From: JAJPJE01 sp963848375
Lineage (GTDB): Bacteria > Acidobacteriota > Terriglobia > Terriglobales > Acidobacteriaceae
NCBI GenBank assembly: GCA_963848375.1
Contig: CAWKDK010000018.1
Coordinates: 887,670-951,669, forward strand
Direction of reading: 5' to 3'
DNA length: 64,000 nt
Shown here: positions 47,288 to 56,259 of the stretch, one piece after another
How positions within the stretch are numbered: the first letter of the stretch is position 1
How the letters are laid out: every line of letters starts with the position of its first letter
Position numbers and translations under genes: made by a program
The notes under the pieces: model-generated
What the model saw: only the letters and a program-made list of their open reading frames with translations
What the model was told of the DNA's origin: nothing
Database searches by the model: none

Positions 47288-48359
47288 TTAGATTTTTCCG
47301 GCTTCGAAACCGACGAAGACAGGTTCCGGTTTCAGTTCGATACCGAATTGATTGAGAACGGCATGCTGAATTCGATTCTTGAACGCAATGATGTCAGCGG
47401 CGGTGGAAGTGCCGCGATTCACGATGGCAAGTGAGTGTCGGCGAGAGATACCGACCGGACCGGAAGTAAATCCCTTGGGAAATCCTGATTGTTCTACGAG
47501 CCAGGCGGCAGGAAGCTTCACCAGGCCGTTACCTGCAGGATAGGTCGTGAGGCGTAGCCCACGTTGTTCGGCAACGCGCGCGACTGACTCAGCGGTAGTG
47601 CCATCGACGACCGGGTTCTTAAAGAAAGATCCGGCGCTGCGGCAGTCATCGTCACCAGGAACGATCAGCATTGCCTTGGAATGGCGAATCTCGCGGACTG
47701 CTTTGCGCGTATCCGCTAAGGAAGGAGCAGGCTCTGCCGCGAAGCGCTCCTTAAGATCCCGATAAGAGATGGTTGGTGAACCGCCGGGATCGAGGCGATA
47801 ACGCACGCGAAGCAAGACATAGCTGGCTCGCGCGCGAGTGTTGAACATACTGGCGCGATAAGAGAATTCGCAATCAGAATTGGTGAAGAGGCGCTTCTTG
47901 CCAGACGCGATTTCGATGGCAGCAACACACTCGACAGTCTGGGAGACTTCCTGTCCATAGGCGCCGACGTTCTGTACAGGAGTGCCGCCGACGGTCCCCG
48001 GAATGCCGCTCAGGCACTCAAGTCCCGCGCAAGTCTGGTCAACGGTATGCGCGACGAACGCGTCCCAATCTTCGCCTGCGCCGACATCGAATATCCGGCG
48101 GCTGCCCGCGGCTTCCGCTTTGATCCCACGAATTTGAATTTTGAGCACGAGGCCGGGAAATCCACGATCTGAGACAACCAGATTGCTGCCGCCGCCGAGG
48201 ACAAAAAGAGGGAGGTCGCCGCACCGCGGCAAAATCCAGCGCATCCAGAACATCTGATTCGCTATTGGCACGAGCAAAAAAACGGGCCGGTCCCCCGACT
48301 TTGAAGGTTGTCAGTTCGGCGAGCGGGACGTGTTCCTGGAGCAGCATCACTGGCGCCAT
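47288..48359 (-). CDS. murB: UDP-N-acetylmuramate dehydrogenase, one frameshift
   Basis: About 356 residues from ATG 48359 (MAPVMLLQEHVPLAELTTFK). The N-terminal FAD fold starts TTFKVGGPARFFA. The frame shifts by one base near 48,235 and continues LFVLGGGSNLVVSDRGFPGL, GLECLSGIPGTVGGTPVQN, ISYRDLKERF and SAGSFFKNP (catalytic Ser). It reduces UDP-GlcNAc-enolpyruvate in peptidoglycan synthesis and is normally essential. All key residues are kept, so the shift is probably a consensus error. Confidence 0.93.
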
Positions 48360-48479
48360 CTTAACAGCAGGTACGGCCGCGAATGATCGACGGCTGAGGA
48401 TGGGACTTTTCGGGGATGGCCTGTTTAGTGTATTAATGATGGACAAATCCCCCAATACAAAACTGGAGCGGGAGACGGA

Positions 48480-48914
48480 ATGTACCCAGAACTGATGGTG
48501 ATCCCCATGCGCGAGGAACTGACGCGTATCGGGGTCGAAGAATTACGCGTGTCGGAAGATGTGGAGCGGTTCGTAGAGCGTCCGGGCATCAACATGATCG
48601 TGGTGAATTCCATTTGCGGATGCGCGGCGGGACGGATGCGGCCGGCAGTGCGGGCGGCGTTGCAACACGGTACTTTGCCGGATTCGATCGGCACGGTTTT
48701 CGCGGGACAGGATCGCGACGCGACTGAGCGCGCACGTTCCTATTTCACAGGTTATGCCCCTTCTTCGCCATGTATTGCGCTTTTGCAAGATGGCAAACTG
48801 ATCTACCTGATGCAGCGCAGCGACATTGAACATCGCGATGCTGAAGACCTGACTGCCGAGTTGACCCGAACCTTCGATCGGTTTTGCGGTCAAAAATCGG
48901 CTTTGCAGGCCTGA
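48480..48914 (+). CDS. BrxA/BrxB-family bacilliredoxin
   Basis: 144 residues. The family mark is the redox motif CGC at residues 46-48 (VVNSICGCAAGRMRPAV), with VFAGQDRDATERAR and SSPCIALLQDGKLIYL downstream. Bacilliredoxins remove bacillithiol from mixed disulphides on proteins. Its presence suggests a bacillithiol-type redox buffer. It starts 121 bases from murB, divergently. Confidence 0.9.
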   Translation: MYPELMVIPMREELTRIGVEELRVSEDVERFVERPGINMIVVNSICGCAAGRMRPAVRAALQHGTLPDSIGTVFAGQDRDATERARSYFTGYAPSSPCIALLQDGKLIYLMQRSDIEHRDAEDLTAELTRTFDRFCGQKSALQA

Positions 48915-48934
48915 GAATCAGGTCGCCGGACTGA

Positions 48935-49019
48935 AGATCCCTCGGGGACTGATGTCGGCTCGTGGTGACAAGTCCTCAACAACCCCACCTTTACGCCAAG
49001 ATTGGGCTGAAGGGTGGGG
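48935..49019. repeat. Dispersed repeat copy 3 plus a second palindrome
   Basis: 48,935-48,970 is a diverged copy of the 13,471/17,805 element (CTCGGGGACTGATGTCGGCT, then CGTGGTGACAAG). It is followed by an inverted repeat with arms CCCCACCTT and AAGGGTGGGG (48,983-49,019). Both lie between the bacilliredoxin and xylose-binding-protein genes. Confidence 0.55.
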
Positions 49020-49170
49020 CCCCGAGGCTGTAATTCCCCTTTCCCGGCCTCATGCCTGAGGTTGTCGCCAAAGGTCCATCTAACGAAGGTAATCTTGTGT
49101 GGTTACCCGGCTGTTGGTAACTTCGCGGGCCACTGACACAGAATTCGTGTGTCGCCAAGGAGTTTTCAAT

Positions 49171-50256
49171 ATGGCCCGTGCGAAGTGCCTGGCCCTAGCC
49201 CTTCTGTTGCTCAGCGGACTATCGAGCGTTGCGCAAACGCAGACCGCCGCGAAGCCTACCGCCAAGAATGGTCCAAAGCTTGGTCTAATGATCGCCGATC
49301 TGCGTCACGAACGCTGGCAAACGGACGTGGAGCAGTTCACGATTCGCGCGGGAGAATTGGACTCTGCTGTCCTGACGCGGGACGCTCAGAGCAACGCCGA
49401 TCTGCAATTCGATCAGGCCAAGGAACTTATCAGCAAGGGCGTGAAGGTCCTTGTGGTAAACCCGGTGGACGGCGATAAGGCTGCCGAACTAGTCGCCTAC
49501 GCTCACAAGCACGGAGTTCCTGTGGTGTGTTACGACCGGATGATCTTGGGTGGACACCCTGATTTTTTCATCTCCTACGACAACGAACGCATAGGTGAAC
49601 TGCAGGCGGAATACCTGTTGAAGCTGGCGCCGCAAGGGAACTACGTTCTGTTGGAGGGATCGAGCACCGACGACAACGCGACTCTCTTTCACCAAGGTCA
49701 TATGAAGGTGCTGAAGGCGGCGGTCGATAGTGGAAAGATCACGGTCGTGACGCAGGAGTGGGTGAAGGATTGGAGCGAGACCGAGGCCTACATGCAAATG
49801 ATGAAGGCTCTGGCCGTGACCAAGAACATCCAGGCAGTTGTAGCCGCCAACGACGACACAGCTTCGGGCGCGGCGCAAGCGTTAGCCGATATGAATGTGA
49901 AACCGTTTCCGGTGATCTCGGGACAAGATTCGGATTTGTCCGCGGTGGTGCGAATCATCAAAGGGACACAGACGATGTCGATTTATAAGCCGATGACTCC
50001 GTTGGCGCGAATGGGAGCCGAGGCTGCGATCGAATTGGCGAACGGCAAGAAACCAGCCGCACAAACGGCGCTGAGTAACGGAGATTCCCAAGTGCCTTCA
50101 GTGCTTCTGACACCTAAGGCAGTGGATCGCAGCAATTTGATGCAAACGGTTTTTGCCGACAAATTCCAGAGTCCCGCGATCGTACAAAAAGAATTGACCG
50201 AACAGGAATGGCAAGCCTTCGCCGCGCAAACCAGCAACAACGGCGGCAGCAACTAG
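49171..50256 (+). CDS. xylF: Xylose-type sugar ABC transporter substrate-binding protein
   Basis: 361 residues from ATG 49171, chosen for the AAGGAG site 9 bases upstream and the signal peptide that begins there (MARAKCLALALLLLSGLSS). Type I periplasmic binding fold: PKLGLMIADLRHERWQTDVE, AKELISKGVKVLVVNPVDGD, VVCYDRMILGGHPDFFISYD and VISGQDSDLSAVVRIIKG. Closest in layout to XylF. No permease or ATPase gene is near, so the binding protein is an orphan here. It is followed by a terminator. Confidence 0.85.
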   Translation: MARAKCLALALLLLSGLSSVAQTQTAAKPTAKNGPKLGLMIADLRHERWQTDVEQFTIRAGELDSAVLTRDAQSNADLQFDQAKELISKGVKVLVVNPVDGDKAAELVAYAHKHGVPVVCYDRMILGGHPDFFISYDNERIGELQAEYLLKLAPQGNYVLLEGSSTDDNATLFHQGHMKVLKAAVDSGKITVVTQEWVKDWSETEAYMQMMKALAVTKNIQAVVAANDDTASGAAQALADMNVKPFPVISGQDSDLSAVVRIIKGTQTMSIYKPMTPLARMGAEAAIELANGKKPAAQTALSNGDSQVPSVLLTPKAVDRSNLMQTVFADKFQSPAIVQKELTEQEWQAFAAQTSNNGGSN

Positions 50257-50285
50257 AAAAAGTCGGGTGGTAACACTGAAACCCA

Positions 50286-50321
50286 AGGAGGGAGGGCTTA
50301 GGCTCTCCCTTTTCTTTTTGG
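50286..50321 (+). terminator. Rho-independent terminator
   Basis: Stem AGGGAG...CTCCCT around an AGCC-type inner pair (GGCTTAGGCT), followed by TTTTCTTTTTGG, 30 bases after the binding-protein stop. Confidence 0.8.
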
Positions 50322-50379
50322 ACGGAAGTGCTTGGATTGCAGGGTAATCGATGCACCTAAGTCGACGGGCAAGAAATGA

Positions 50380-50573
50380 ATCCTTCAGATCGAGGAATTC
50401 CTCAAAGAACATGATCCGGCCCCACCCGGAGCAATGTGGAGTTGCGAAGGAATTGGCGAGAGACTGAGGCTGTTGCAGTGTGAGCCGGACATCACCCGCC
50501 TGCTTGGTAGACTCGAAAAAAGAGGATTGATTTCGCGGAAGGACGTGTCGGAGACAAACAATGGCGCAGATTG
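50380..50573 (+). pseudogene. Fragment of a MarR-type regulator
   Basis: A short open stretch encodes GERLRLLQCEPDITRLLGRL and then EKRGLISRKDVSETNNGAD, which resembles the recognition helix and wing start of a MarR winged-helix domain. The N-terminal half is missing and the wing is cut after a few residues. There is no start codon in a proper place. It ends over the start of the next gene. Interpreted as a gene remnant; moderate confidence. Confidence 0.4.
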
Positions 50574-51052
50574 ACAACAATAAGCTGCACACGGCTGTGA
50601 CCGATGCAGGGACCACTCTGAAAGAACTGCATCGTGAACTGGTGGAGCTGACTAAGGGACACTACGAGAAAAAGTTCGGACGGGTGAACAGTCCCGGCGA
50701 GCTGCTGCGCTTGCTTCTGAATGCGCCAGAATTCGCATGGCTGCACGCGATGAGCGAGTTAATGGTGGATATCGACGAGTTGCTCGTTCATCCAGAGATT
50801 TCACCGCTAGATGCGGCAGCAGTGCGATCCGAGATCAGCAAACTAGTTGCGCCTCCGGAACTGGATACGTCCGATTTCTATAGAAAATATAAGGAGGCGC
50901 TACAATCGCCTGAAGTTGCCGTCAGCCACGGAAAGTTACGCAAGGTGCTGGCGGAATTGCCTGAGCCTCAGCCTGAGGATATCGCCGAGGTTATGAGGGT
51001 TCGGCACAAGTGGGCGGAGAAGAATCGGCAGAGATCGCGAAGGGTGCAGTAA
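50561..51052 (+). CDS. Hypothetical all-helical protein
   Basis: 163 residues, no signal or TM segment, predicted all alpha-helix. Characteristic stretches are ELHRELVELTKGHYEKKFGR, LLLNAPEFAWLHAMSELMVD and DEVLVHPEIS-like DELLVHPEISPLDAAAVRSE. I do not know a named family. The start at 50561 lacks a strong ribosome site. Isolated between a terminator and a convergent ligase gene. Confidence 0.65.
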   Translation: MAQIDNNKLHTAVTDAGTTLKELHRELVELTKGHYEKKFGRVNSPGELLRLLLNAPEFAWLHAMSELMVDIDELLVHPEISPLDAAAVRSEISKLVAPPELDTSDFYRKYKEALQSPEVAVSHGKLRKVLAELPEPQPEDIAEVMRVRHKWAEKNRQRSRRVQ

Positions 51053-51095
51053 GGATCATTGAGTCATCGGGTAATTTTTGTGATTGGGTAATTGA

Positions 51096-52886
51096 TCACG
51101 ATGTGGTCTTGGCGGCTTCTTCCTGGGGGGCAGGCTCGGTGTAGAGCTGTTCGATTTGCGGACGGTAGCGATCTTCGATCACCCGGCGGCGTAGTTTCAT
51201 GGTAGGAGTCAGGAATCCGTTGGCGATGGTGAACTCGTCGGCGATCAGCAGGACTTTCTTCAGCTTCTCGAATTGCGCCAGGCCCGTATTCACCTCCGCG
51301 ACAATCTGATCGTAGACGGCACGAACTTCAGGGCGAGCAACGAGCTCCTCGCGATTGTTGAAGGCGATGTTACGCTCGCGCGCCCACTCTTCCAGAGCGA
51401 CGAAGTTCGGCACGATCACCACAGCAGGGAACTTGCGTCGGTCGCCGAGCAGGGCAGCTTCGCCGACCATAGGATGCGACTTCAAGGTACTCTCGATCGG
51501 CTGGGGAGCGATGAACTTTCCGCCAGAGGTCTTGATGAGATCCTTCTTGCGATCGGTGATGGAGAGAAATCCATCAGAATCGATGTTGCCGATGTCGCCG
51601 GTCTTGAACCAGCCATCTTCAAAGGCACTGCGCGTTTCATCACGAAGGTTCCAGTAACCCTTAAAGATTGATGGACCTTTCACAAGCACTTCGCCGTCTG
51701 GTGCGATACGTACTTCGAGGTTACTAAGCGGAACTCCCACGGTTCCCAGCTTGTGAGTGTTGGGAGTATTAACGGCGATGACGGGTGAAGTTTCCGTGAG
51801 CCCATAGCCTTCGTCGATACGAATGCCCATGTCGGCATACCACTCCGCCAGCTCGCGTCCGAGCGGCGCGCCTCCCGAGATAAATAGCTTTACGCGACCT
51901 CCAATTCCTTCGCGAAGCTTGCTGTACAGCAGTTTGTTGGCGAGACGCCAATCCCAATCGGTAGGCTGGTGATCGGCAAGTGTCTCTTTGCGATGGGCGC
52001 GGCCGACCTTTAGTCCCCATTTATAGATTGCTTGTTTGACGCCAGTTGCAGCCTTCTTCTGAACCTGCGCTTTCATCTTTTCGTAAACTCGCGGAACGGC
52101 GACAAAGATGGTGGGACGAATCTCCAGGAGTGTGAGCGGCAGGTTGTCGATGACGGGGCAGTATGCGATCAACACACCATGATGCAGCATTACGTAGTCG
52201 ACGTGTCGGGCGGTGATGTGCGAGAGCGGGAGAAACGAGATGTAAGTATCTGCGGGACCGATTTCGGCCCCCTGAAGAGAGCACTGGAAATTCGAGGTAA
52301 GGTTGCCGTGCGTAAGCATGGCCCCTTTCGGCGTGCCGGTGGTTCCTGAGGTGTAGATGATGGTTTCGACATCGTCGGCTTGATTGATGGTGCGCGCTAC
52401 GGCGTCGAATTCCAGATCGCGAGACGCAGGGCCCTCCTGCATCATGCGACTCATGGGAATGGCCTCGGTGACGCCGACATAGTCCATCACGATACATTTT
52501 TCGACTGCAGTCTGCTCCTTGATAGAGCGGAACTTCTTAAGTTGATCAATGGTGGAGAGAAATATGATGCGAGCGCCGGAATCGCGCAGCATAAAAGAGA
52601 TCTGCTCGGGCGTCTGTGTAGGGTAAATGGGGACGACGACAGCACCGAGGAGGGCAGTGGCGAATTCGGCGAACGTCCACTCCGAGCGATTTTCGCTGAG
52701 GATAGCAACGCGGTCGCCTTTCTTGATCCCCCATTTCGACAGAGTGAGAGAAACGCCAACCACGCTGCGATAGATTTCCTCGCTGGAGATTGGGTTCCAC
52801 TCGCCAGACTGTTTGGATAGCATCACCCGCTCTGAACCACGGTCCACGATCGCGAAGAACAGATCATTGATAGTTTGAAGTGTCAT
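51096..52886 (-). CDS. Long-chain fatty acid-CoA ligase (AMP-forming)
   Basis: 596 residues. AMP-binding enzyme motifs in order: the P-loop-like YTSGTTGTPKGAMLTHGNL, GYGLTETSPVIAVNTP, GWFKTGDIGNIDSDGFLSI and the hinge/C-domain DRKKDLIKTSGGKFIAPQ. Length and motifs fit the FadD15/long-chain branch. It activates fatty acids for lipid synthesis or beta-oxidation at the inner membrane face. Single gene. Confidence 0.92.
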   Translation of the reverse strand: MTLQTINDLFFAIVDRGSERVMLSKQSGEWNPISSEEIYRSVVGVSLTLSKWGIKKGDRVAILSENRSEWTFAEFATALLGAVVVPIYPTQTPEQISFMLRDSGARIIFLSTIDQLKKFRSIKEQTAVEKCIVMDYVGVTEAIPMSRMMQEGPASRDLEFDAVARTINQADDVETIIYTSGTTGTPKGAMLTHGNLTSNFQCSLQGAEIGPADTYISFLPLSHITARHVDYVMLHHGVLIAYCPVIDNLPLTLLEIRPTIFVAVPRVYEKMKAQVQKKAATGVKQAIYKWGLKVGRAHRKETLADHQPTDWDWRLANKLLYSKLREGIGGRVKLFISGGAPLGRELAEWYADMGIRIDEGYGLTETSPVIAVNTPNTHKLGTVGVPLSNLEVRIAPDGEVLVKGPSIFKGYWNLRDETRSAFEDGWFKTGDIGNIDSDGFLSITDRKKDLIKTSGGKFIAPQPIESTLKSHPMVGEAALLGDRRKFPAVVIVPNFVALEEWARERNIAFNNREELVARPEVRAVYDQIVAEVNTGLAQFEKLKKVLLIADEFTIANGFLTPTMKLRRRVIEDRYRPQIEQLYTEPAPQEEAAKTTS

Positions 52887-53148
52887 GGCCGAGTCTCTCC
52901 ACTCGAACAGATGAACGCAGCAGCCAAATGGCAGCTTTCTGAGGTTGTTCCGTTGAGATGAAGGTTCGAATTTGGGAATTTCCCCGAGCGTTCCCGGGCA
53001 AAAATCTAGCGAGAATTGCGGACAGAATCAATGGCGGGACAGGTCTCGGGAACAATAATAGAACAAAATCGGGAAAGAATAGTGACACCGTGGAATTGAC
53101 CGCGATGCGCGTGTGCTTTAGGCTGAGCGCACCTGTGAGGTGAAAAGA

Positions 53149-53696
53149 ATGAGGAAATCCGTACTAGCCGCGGCAATCGCCGTGGGACTGCTGTCCACTG
53201 TGGGCGCGGGATTCGCCGCTGACGAGGCGGCGCCAACTCCAACGGTGAAGGTGGGAAGCATGGCTCCCGACTTCACTTACGCGACCAGACCGGGAAGGAA
53301 GTGTCGCTCCATGATTTCCGAGGGAAGAAGAGCGTAGTCGTCGCGTTTTACGTGTTTGCATTCACCGGCGGTTGAACGAAGGAACTCCAGGGATTCCAGC
53401 AGAATATGCAGAAGCTGGAAGCCACAAACACCCAGGTCCTGGGTGTAAGCATGGATAGCATGTTCGCGAACAAAGCGTTCGCGGAACAAATTGGTGTGAC
53501 CTTTCCGCTGCTGAGTGATTGGGGCGGCGACGTGACTAAGCAGTACGGAATTTACAATCCCAAATACAAAGCCGCACGACGAGTTACCTACCTGATTGAT
53601 CCCACGGGAAAAGTAGTGGAGATGAAAATCGATAGCGAGGCTATCGATCCGACGCAAATCGTGACAGCATGCGAGCGCCGAAAAGGGAAAAGCTAG
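53149..53696 (+). CDS. Exported peroxiredoxin-like protein with in-frame UGA at the peroxidatic Cys (probable selenoprotein), one frameshift
   Basis: About 182 residues from ATG 53149, after GAGGTGAAAAG. Sec signal peptide (MRKSVLAAAIAVGLLSTVGA). After VGSMAPDFTYA one base is missing near 53,285. The restored frame reads TGKEVSLHDFRGKKSVVVAF, then FAFTGG, a UGA at 53373-53375, then TKELQGFQQNMQ, and is open to 53696. In AhpC/TSA and Bcp-type peroxiredoxins the residue at the UGA is the catalytic Cys. A UGA exactly there, with coding sequence on both sides, is best explained by selenocysteine. The alternative is an inactivating point mutation. Confidence 0.8.
53373..53397 (+). promoter_or_regulatory. 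Candidate selenocysteine UGA with weak downstream hairpin
   Basis: UGA at 53373-53375. Downstream, GGAA (53381-53384) can pair with TTCC (53394-53397) around a 9-base loop CTCCAGGGA that holds G residues near its apex. Bacterial SECIS elements lie within the first tens of bases after UGA and show an apical G in the loop. This stem is short, so support is only partial. Confidence 0.45.
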
Positions 53697-53760
53697 CCGA
53701 GTGCGCGCGTGAATTGTTAACGAAGTTTGACCGAGCTACCAGTGACTGCTAATATCGAAA

Positions 53761-53834
<74 letters not shown>

Positions 53835-53837
53835 CAG

Positions 53838-53876
53838 GACCCAAGTGGCTTATTAACAGCTACTTGGGTCGTGTTG
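53838..53876 (+). terminator. Rho-independent terminator of the tRNA gene
   Basis: Perfect 9-bp stem GACCCAAGT (53838-53846) / ACTTGGGTC (53862-53870) followed by GTGTTGTTT, directly after the tRNA 3' end. Confidence 0.8.
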
Positions 53877-53899
53877 TTTGTGTAGCCCTTCAACACGAA

Positions 53900-55075
53900 C
53901 TAGCTCCCATTAGCTCCCATTCGCAAATCGCCGCTTTTTTCGCAGATTTTCCGGATCGAAATGACGTTGGGAAGCACCATCCGGACCACCTTACTGTTGG
54001 CATCGCGCTTGGCCTCCGACACCGCCTGCGTGTACACGTTCAGAGTCGTCTGAATGTCGGCGTGGCGCAACAGCTCCTGCTGCACCTTCACATCGACGCC
54101 AACGATCGAAGCATCGTTGAGTAGGTATGCCGGAAAGTGTGCCACCCAATTTTCCCGATACCGGCACGCGGTGCTGCCGGCTTGAGATGGCGTTTCGAGT
54201 ATAGTCTCCTGCCAGCGTGGTTGCCCTGCATCGTTCGCGAATACCCAGTCGACTCTGTTCGTCATAGAAGCGATTGCTGACGCCAAGTGAGCAGCGCGAC
54301 TCCAGGCTGGGATGCACAGGCAGGGGCCTGCGGGAGTATTCGGTCTTGGTGTCTCCCACCCTAGCCTGAACAACACTGCGCTGCATCAGCACCGTAGAGT
54401 TCTCCCAATTGAAATCCCCCCACTGCAGCCCGATGATTTCACTTACCCGAAGCCCCAGACATGCGGCCACGAGAACCATCGTGCGGTATGGCTCAGTCAG
54501 CTCCTGCAAGTAGCCGAAACTCCTCGATGCGAAGCACCCGAGGAGTGCTGAGGCGCTGCTGCTCTGGCGAACCAACTCGATTGGATTGCGGTCGATCAGT
54601 TCCCAACGACTTGCGTTCTCATAAAGCAGGTGCATGAGATTGCGAATATGCGTTTTCGTTTTCGGTGCCAGGCTAAGCGATCGCAACCATTGCTCGACTG
54701 CGATCGCCTTGACTTCGTCAGGGGGTATTCGCCCCATTTCGGTCCGATCCAGCGCCGCAAAACTGCGAGATAAGATCGCTGGGTCGAATAGCGCTGCGGC
54801 AATTCTTGCGCAATGTACTGTTCGATCAAACCGCCTACGGTGATCGCTCGCAAATGAACCGGCTGATCGGAGTTAATCCGCAACCGAAAGCTTTCGACCA
54901 CGCGCATGGCGTCCGCCTTGTTACGGTACTGGTCAGTTGAGCCAATCGTGATCGTCTTTCTTTCACGTTGACCGTCCAGACCAAGAACGTAGTAGCGGAA
55001 TTGCCAAACATCGCCCGTTTTGGAACGCTTCTTCCGTGACAGGCTTCCTAATTGATACCGTGACCGCTTGTGCAA
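53900..55075 (-). pseudogene. int: Tyrosine recombinase/integrase with several frameshifts
   Basis: The reconstructed protein is about 390 residues. The N-terminal arm and core-binding part read from ATG 55075 (MHKRSRYQLGSLSRKKRSKT, ITVGGLIEQYIAQELPQRYS). The frame then shifts near 54,730. The catalytic part has the first Arg in AACLGLRVSEIIGLQWGDFN. After further shifts it has the HxxR box in GWHTFRHTYST and then VDVKVQQELLRHADIQTTLN with the catalytic Tyr in VYTQAV. At least three one-base changes separate these frames; all active-site residues can be found. Position next to a tRNA gene and an excisionase-like gene marks it as the integrase of an island. Confidence 0.88.
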
Positions 55076-55090
55076 GGAATTCTCCTTCCC

Positions 55091-55285
55091 TTAGCGGCAC
55101 GGATGGTGATCGAAGCTTACTTTTTCAGAAATCCATTTGTCTAGATCGGAAGCGCGAAAGCGCCAGAGTTTCCCGATTTGAATACCTGGAATCTCTCCGG
55201 TCCGCGCGAACCGCTGAAGGGTTTTAGTGTGGATTCCCAGTAATTGCGCAGCCTGCTGTGTGTCCAGGAGTGCTTCGAAGTTCAT
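55091..55285 (-). CDS. Excisionase-like helix-turn-helix protein
   Basis: 64 residues, intact. MNFEALLDTQQAAQLLGIHT, then TLQRFARTGEIPGIQIGKLW and RFRASDLDKWI: the MerR-like HTH_17 fold of excisionases and small regulators. It lies 15 bases upstream of the integrase on the same strand, so the two form an int-xis pair controlling insertion and excision. Confidence 0.87.
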   Translation of the reverse strand: MNFEALLDTQQAAQLLGIHTKTLQRFARTGEIPGIQIGKLWRFRASDLDKWISEKVSFDHHPCR

Positions 55286-55409
55286 CTGTTCCCCCCTGGA
55301 CAGGGAAAATAAGGAAAGGGAGTGAAAATGGCGAGGTCGGATGCGGCTGGAAAAAATGTGGATGTAACCATCCCCAGCGGCGCCAGACTTGTCTCATAAA
55401 GAACCTGAA

Positions 55410-56221
55410 ATGACTCCGAAATTACCGTCATACAAGAGATACGTCGCCGAAACGCGGACGACCTACAACGCCTTTTTTGAAGGATTAAAGTCTGATCGCG
55501 TAGCAAGAAGGCGCTGTGATGAACTTCTCAAACTAAATTGCGATCTGCGTGTTGTCTTGAGCTGGCTTGCTGGGTTTTGCTATCCGGAACTCTCGGACTT
55601 CTGGCTAAGGTGCTGGCGAGACGATGCAGACACTTTTGTTCGCAAGGCCAGTATGTTGTCACACAGCCTAAAAGCCCTTTCTGAAGAATACAAACTCTTG
55701 CGAGCGCATGCGGGGTGGGGGATCGCTTTTGTCGAAGATTGATGAGGTCTGGGGTGAAAGCCTTGGAGACACATGCGGCTATTATCAGGAATGTATAGAT
55801 CTAGATGTACTTCCTGTGCTCCGTTTATATAAAAGCAAAAAAGGGCGACTTACTACAAACGCAGTGCTCGCTGGCATCGTCGGCTATCTTAAAAGTTGCG
55901 GCTGTGAGAACTACTTTGAAGTTATCTCTGACATTTTGAGCGCGGGGTCTCCGGAATACCGGAACAGCTTCGATCCTAACGCCTTTAGGAAGAAAGAAGT
56001 ATTACCGATACGTAAAGAGTCACCCAGAGCCACTTCCCTCGTTGATGAGGGAGATTGAAGACCTTGCTCATAAGCCTTGGCCGACTGATATCAATGAAAT
56101 GAAAGCATCATTCAATCCATTCCGTTGGAACGGACTCGATCCGAAATCGAATTACAACTGGACGGATCTTCCGCCCTCGAATCCCCGTCCATCCGGGCTG
56201 TTGGTATTCCCGCCCTTCTGA
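55410..56221 (+). pseudogene. Unknown island protein, two frameshifts
   Basis: The reconstructed protein is about 270 residues. First frame from ATG 55410 (MTPKLPSYKRYVAETRTTYN, LKLNCDLRVVLSWLAGFCYP). It shifts near 55,720 into ESLGDTCGYYQECIDLDVLP, LRLYKSKKGRLTTNAVLAGI and DILSAGSPEYRNSFDPNAFR. It shifts again near 55,995 into KYYRYVKSHPEPLPSLMREI, EDLAHKPWPTDINEMKASFN and the end SNPRPSGLLVFPPF at 56221. The three pieces join without overlap or gap, so one gene is likely. No known domain recognised; no signal or TM segment. A 23-codon frame at 55,327 with a strong ribosome site may be its true 5' end. Confidence 0.6.
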
Positions 56222-56259
56222 TACCGATACCTGATGCACCGCGATCAAGAAGGCCGAGA

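Noticed and set aside
48983..49080. Possible riboswitch before the xylose-type binding protein
   Set aside because: The fold is a simple inverted repeat (CCCCACC/GGGTGGGG) with no conserved riboswitch core; it fits the intergenic repeat class better.
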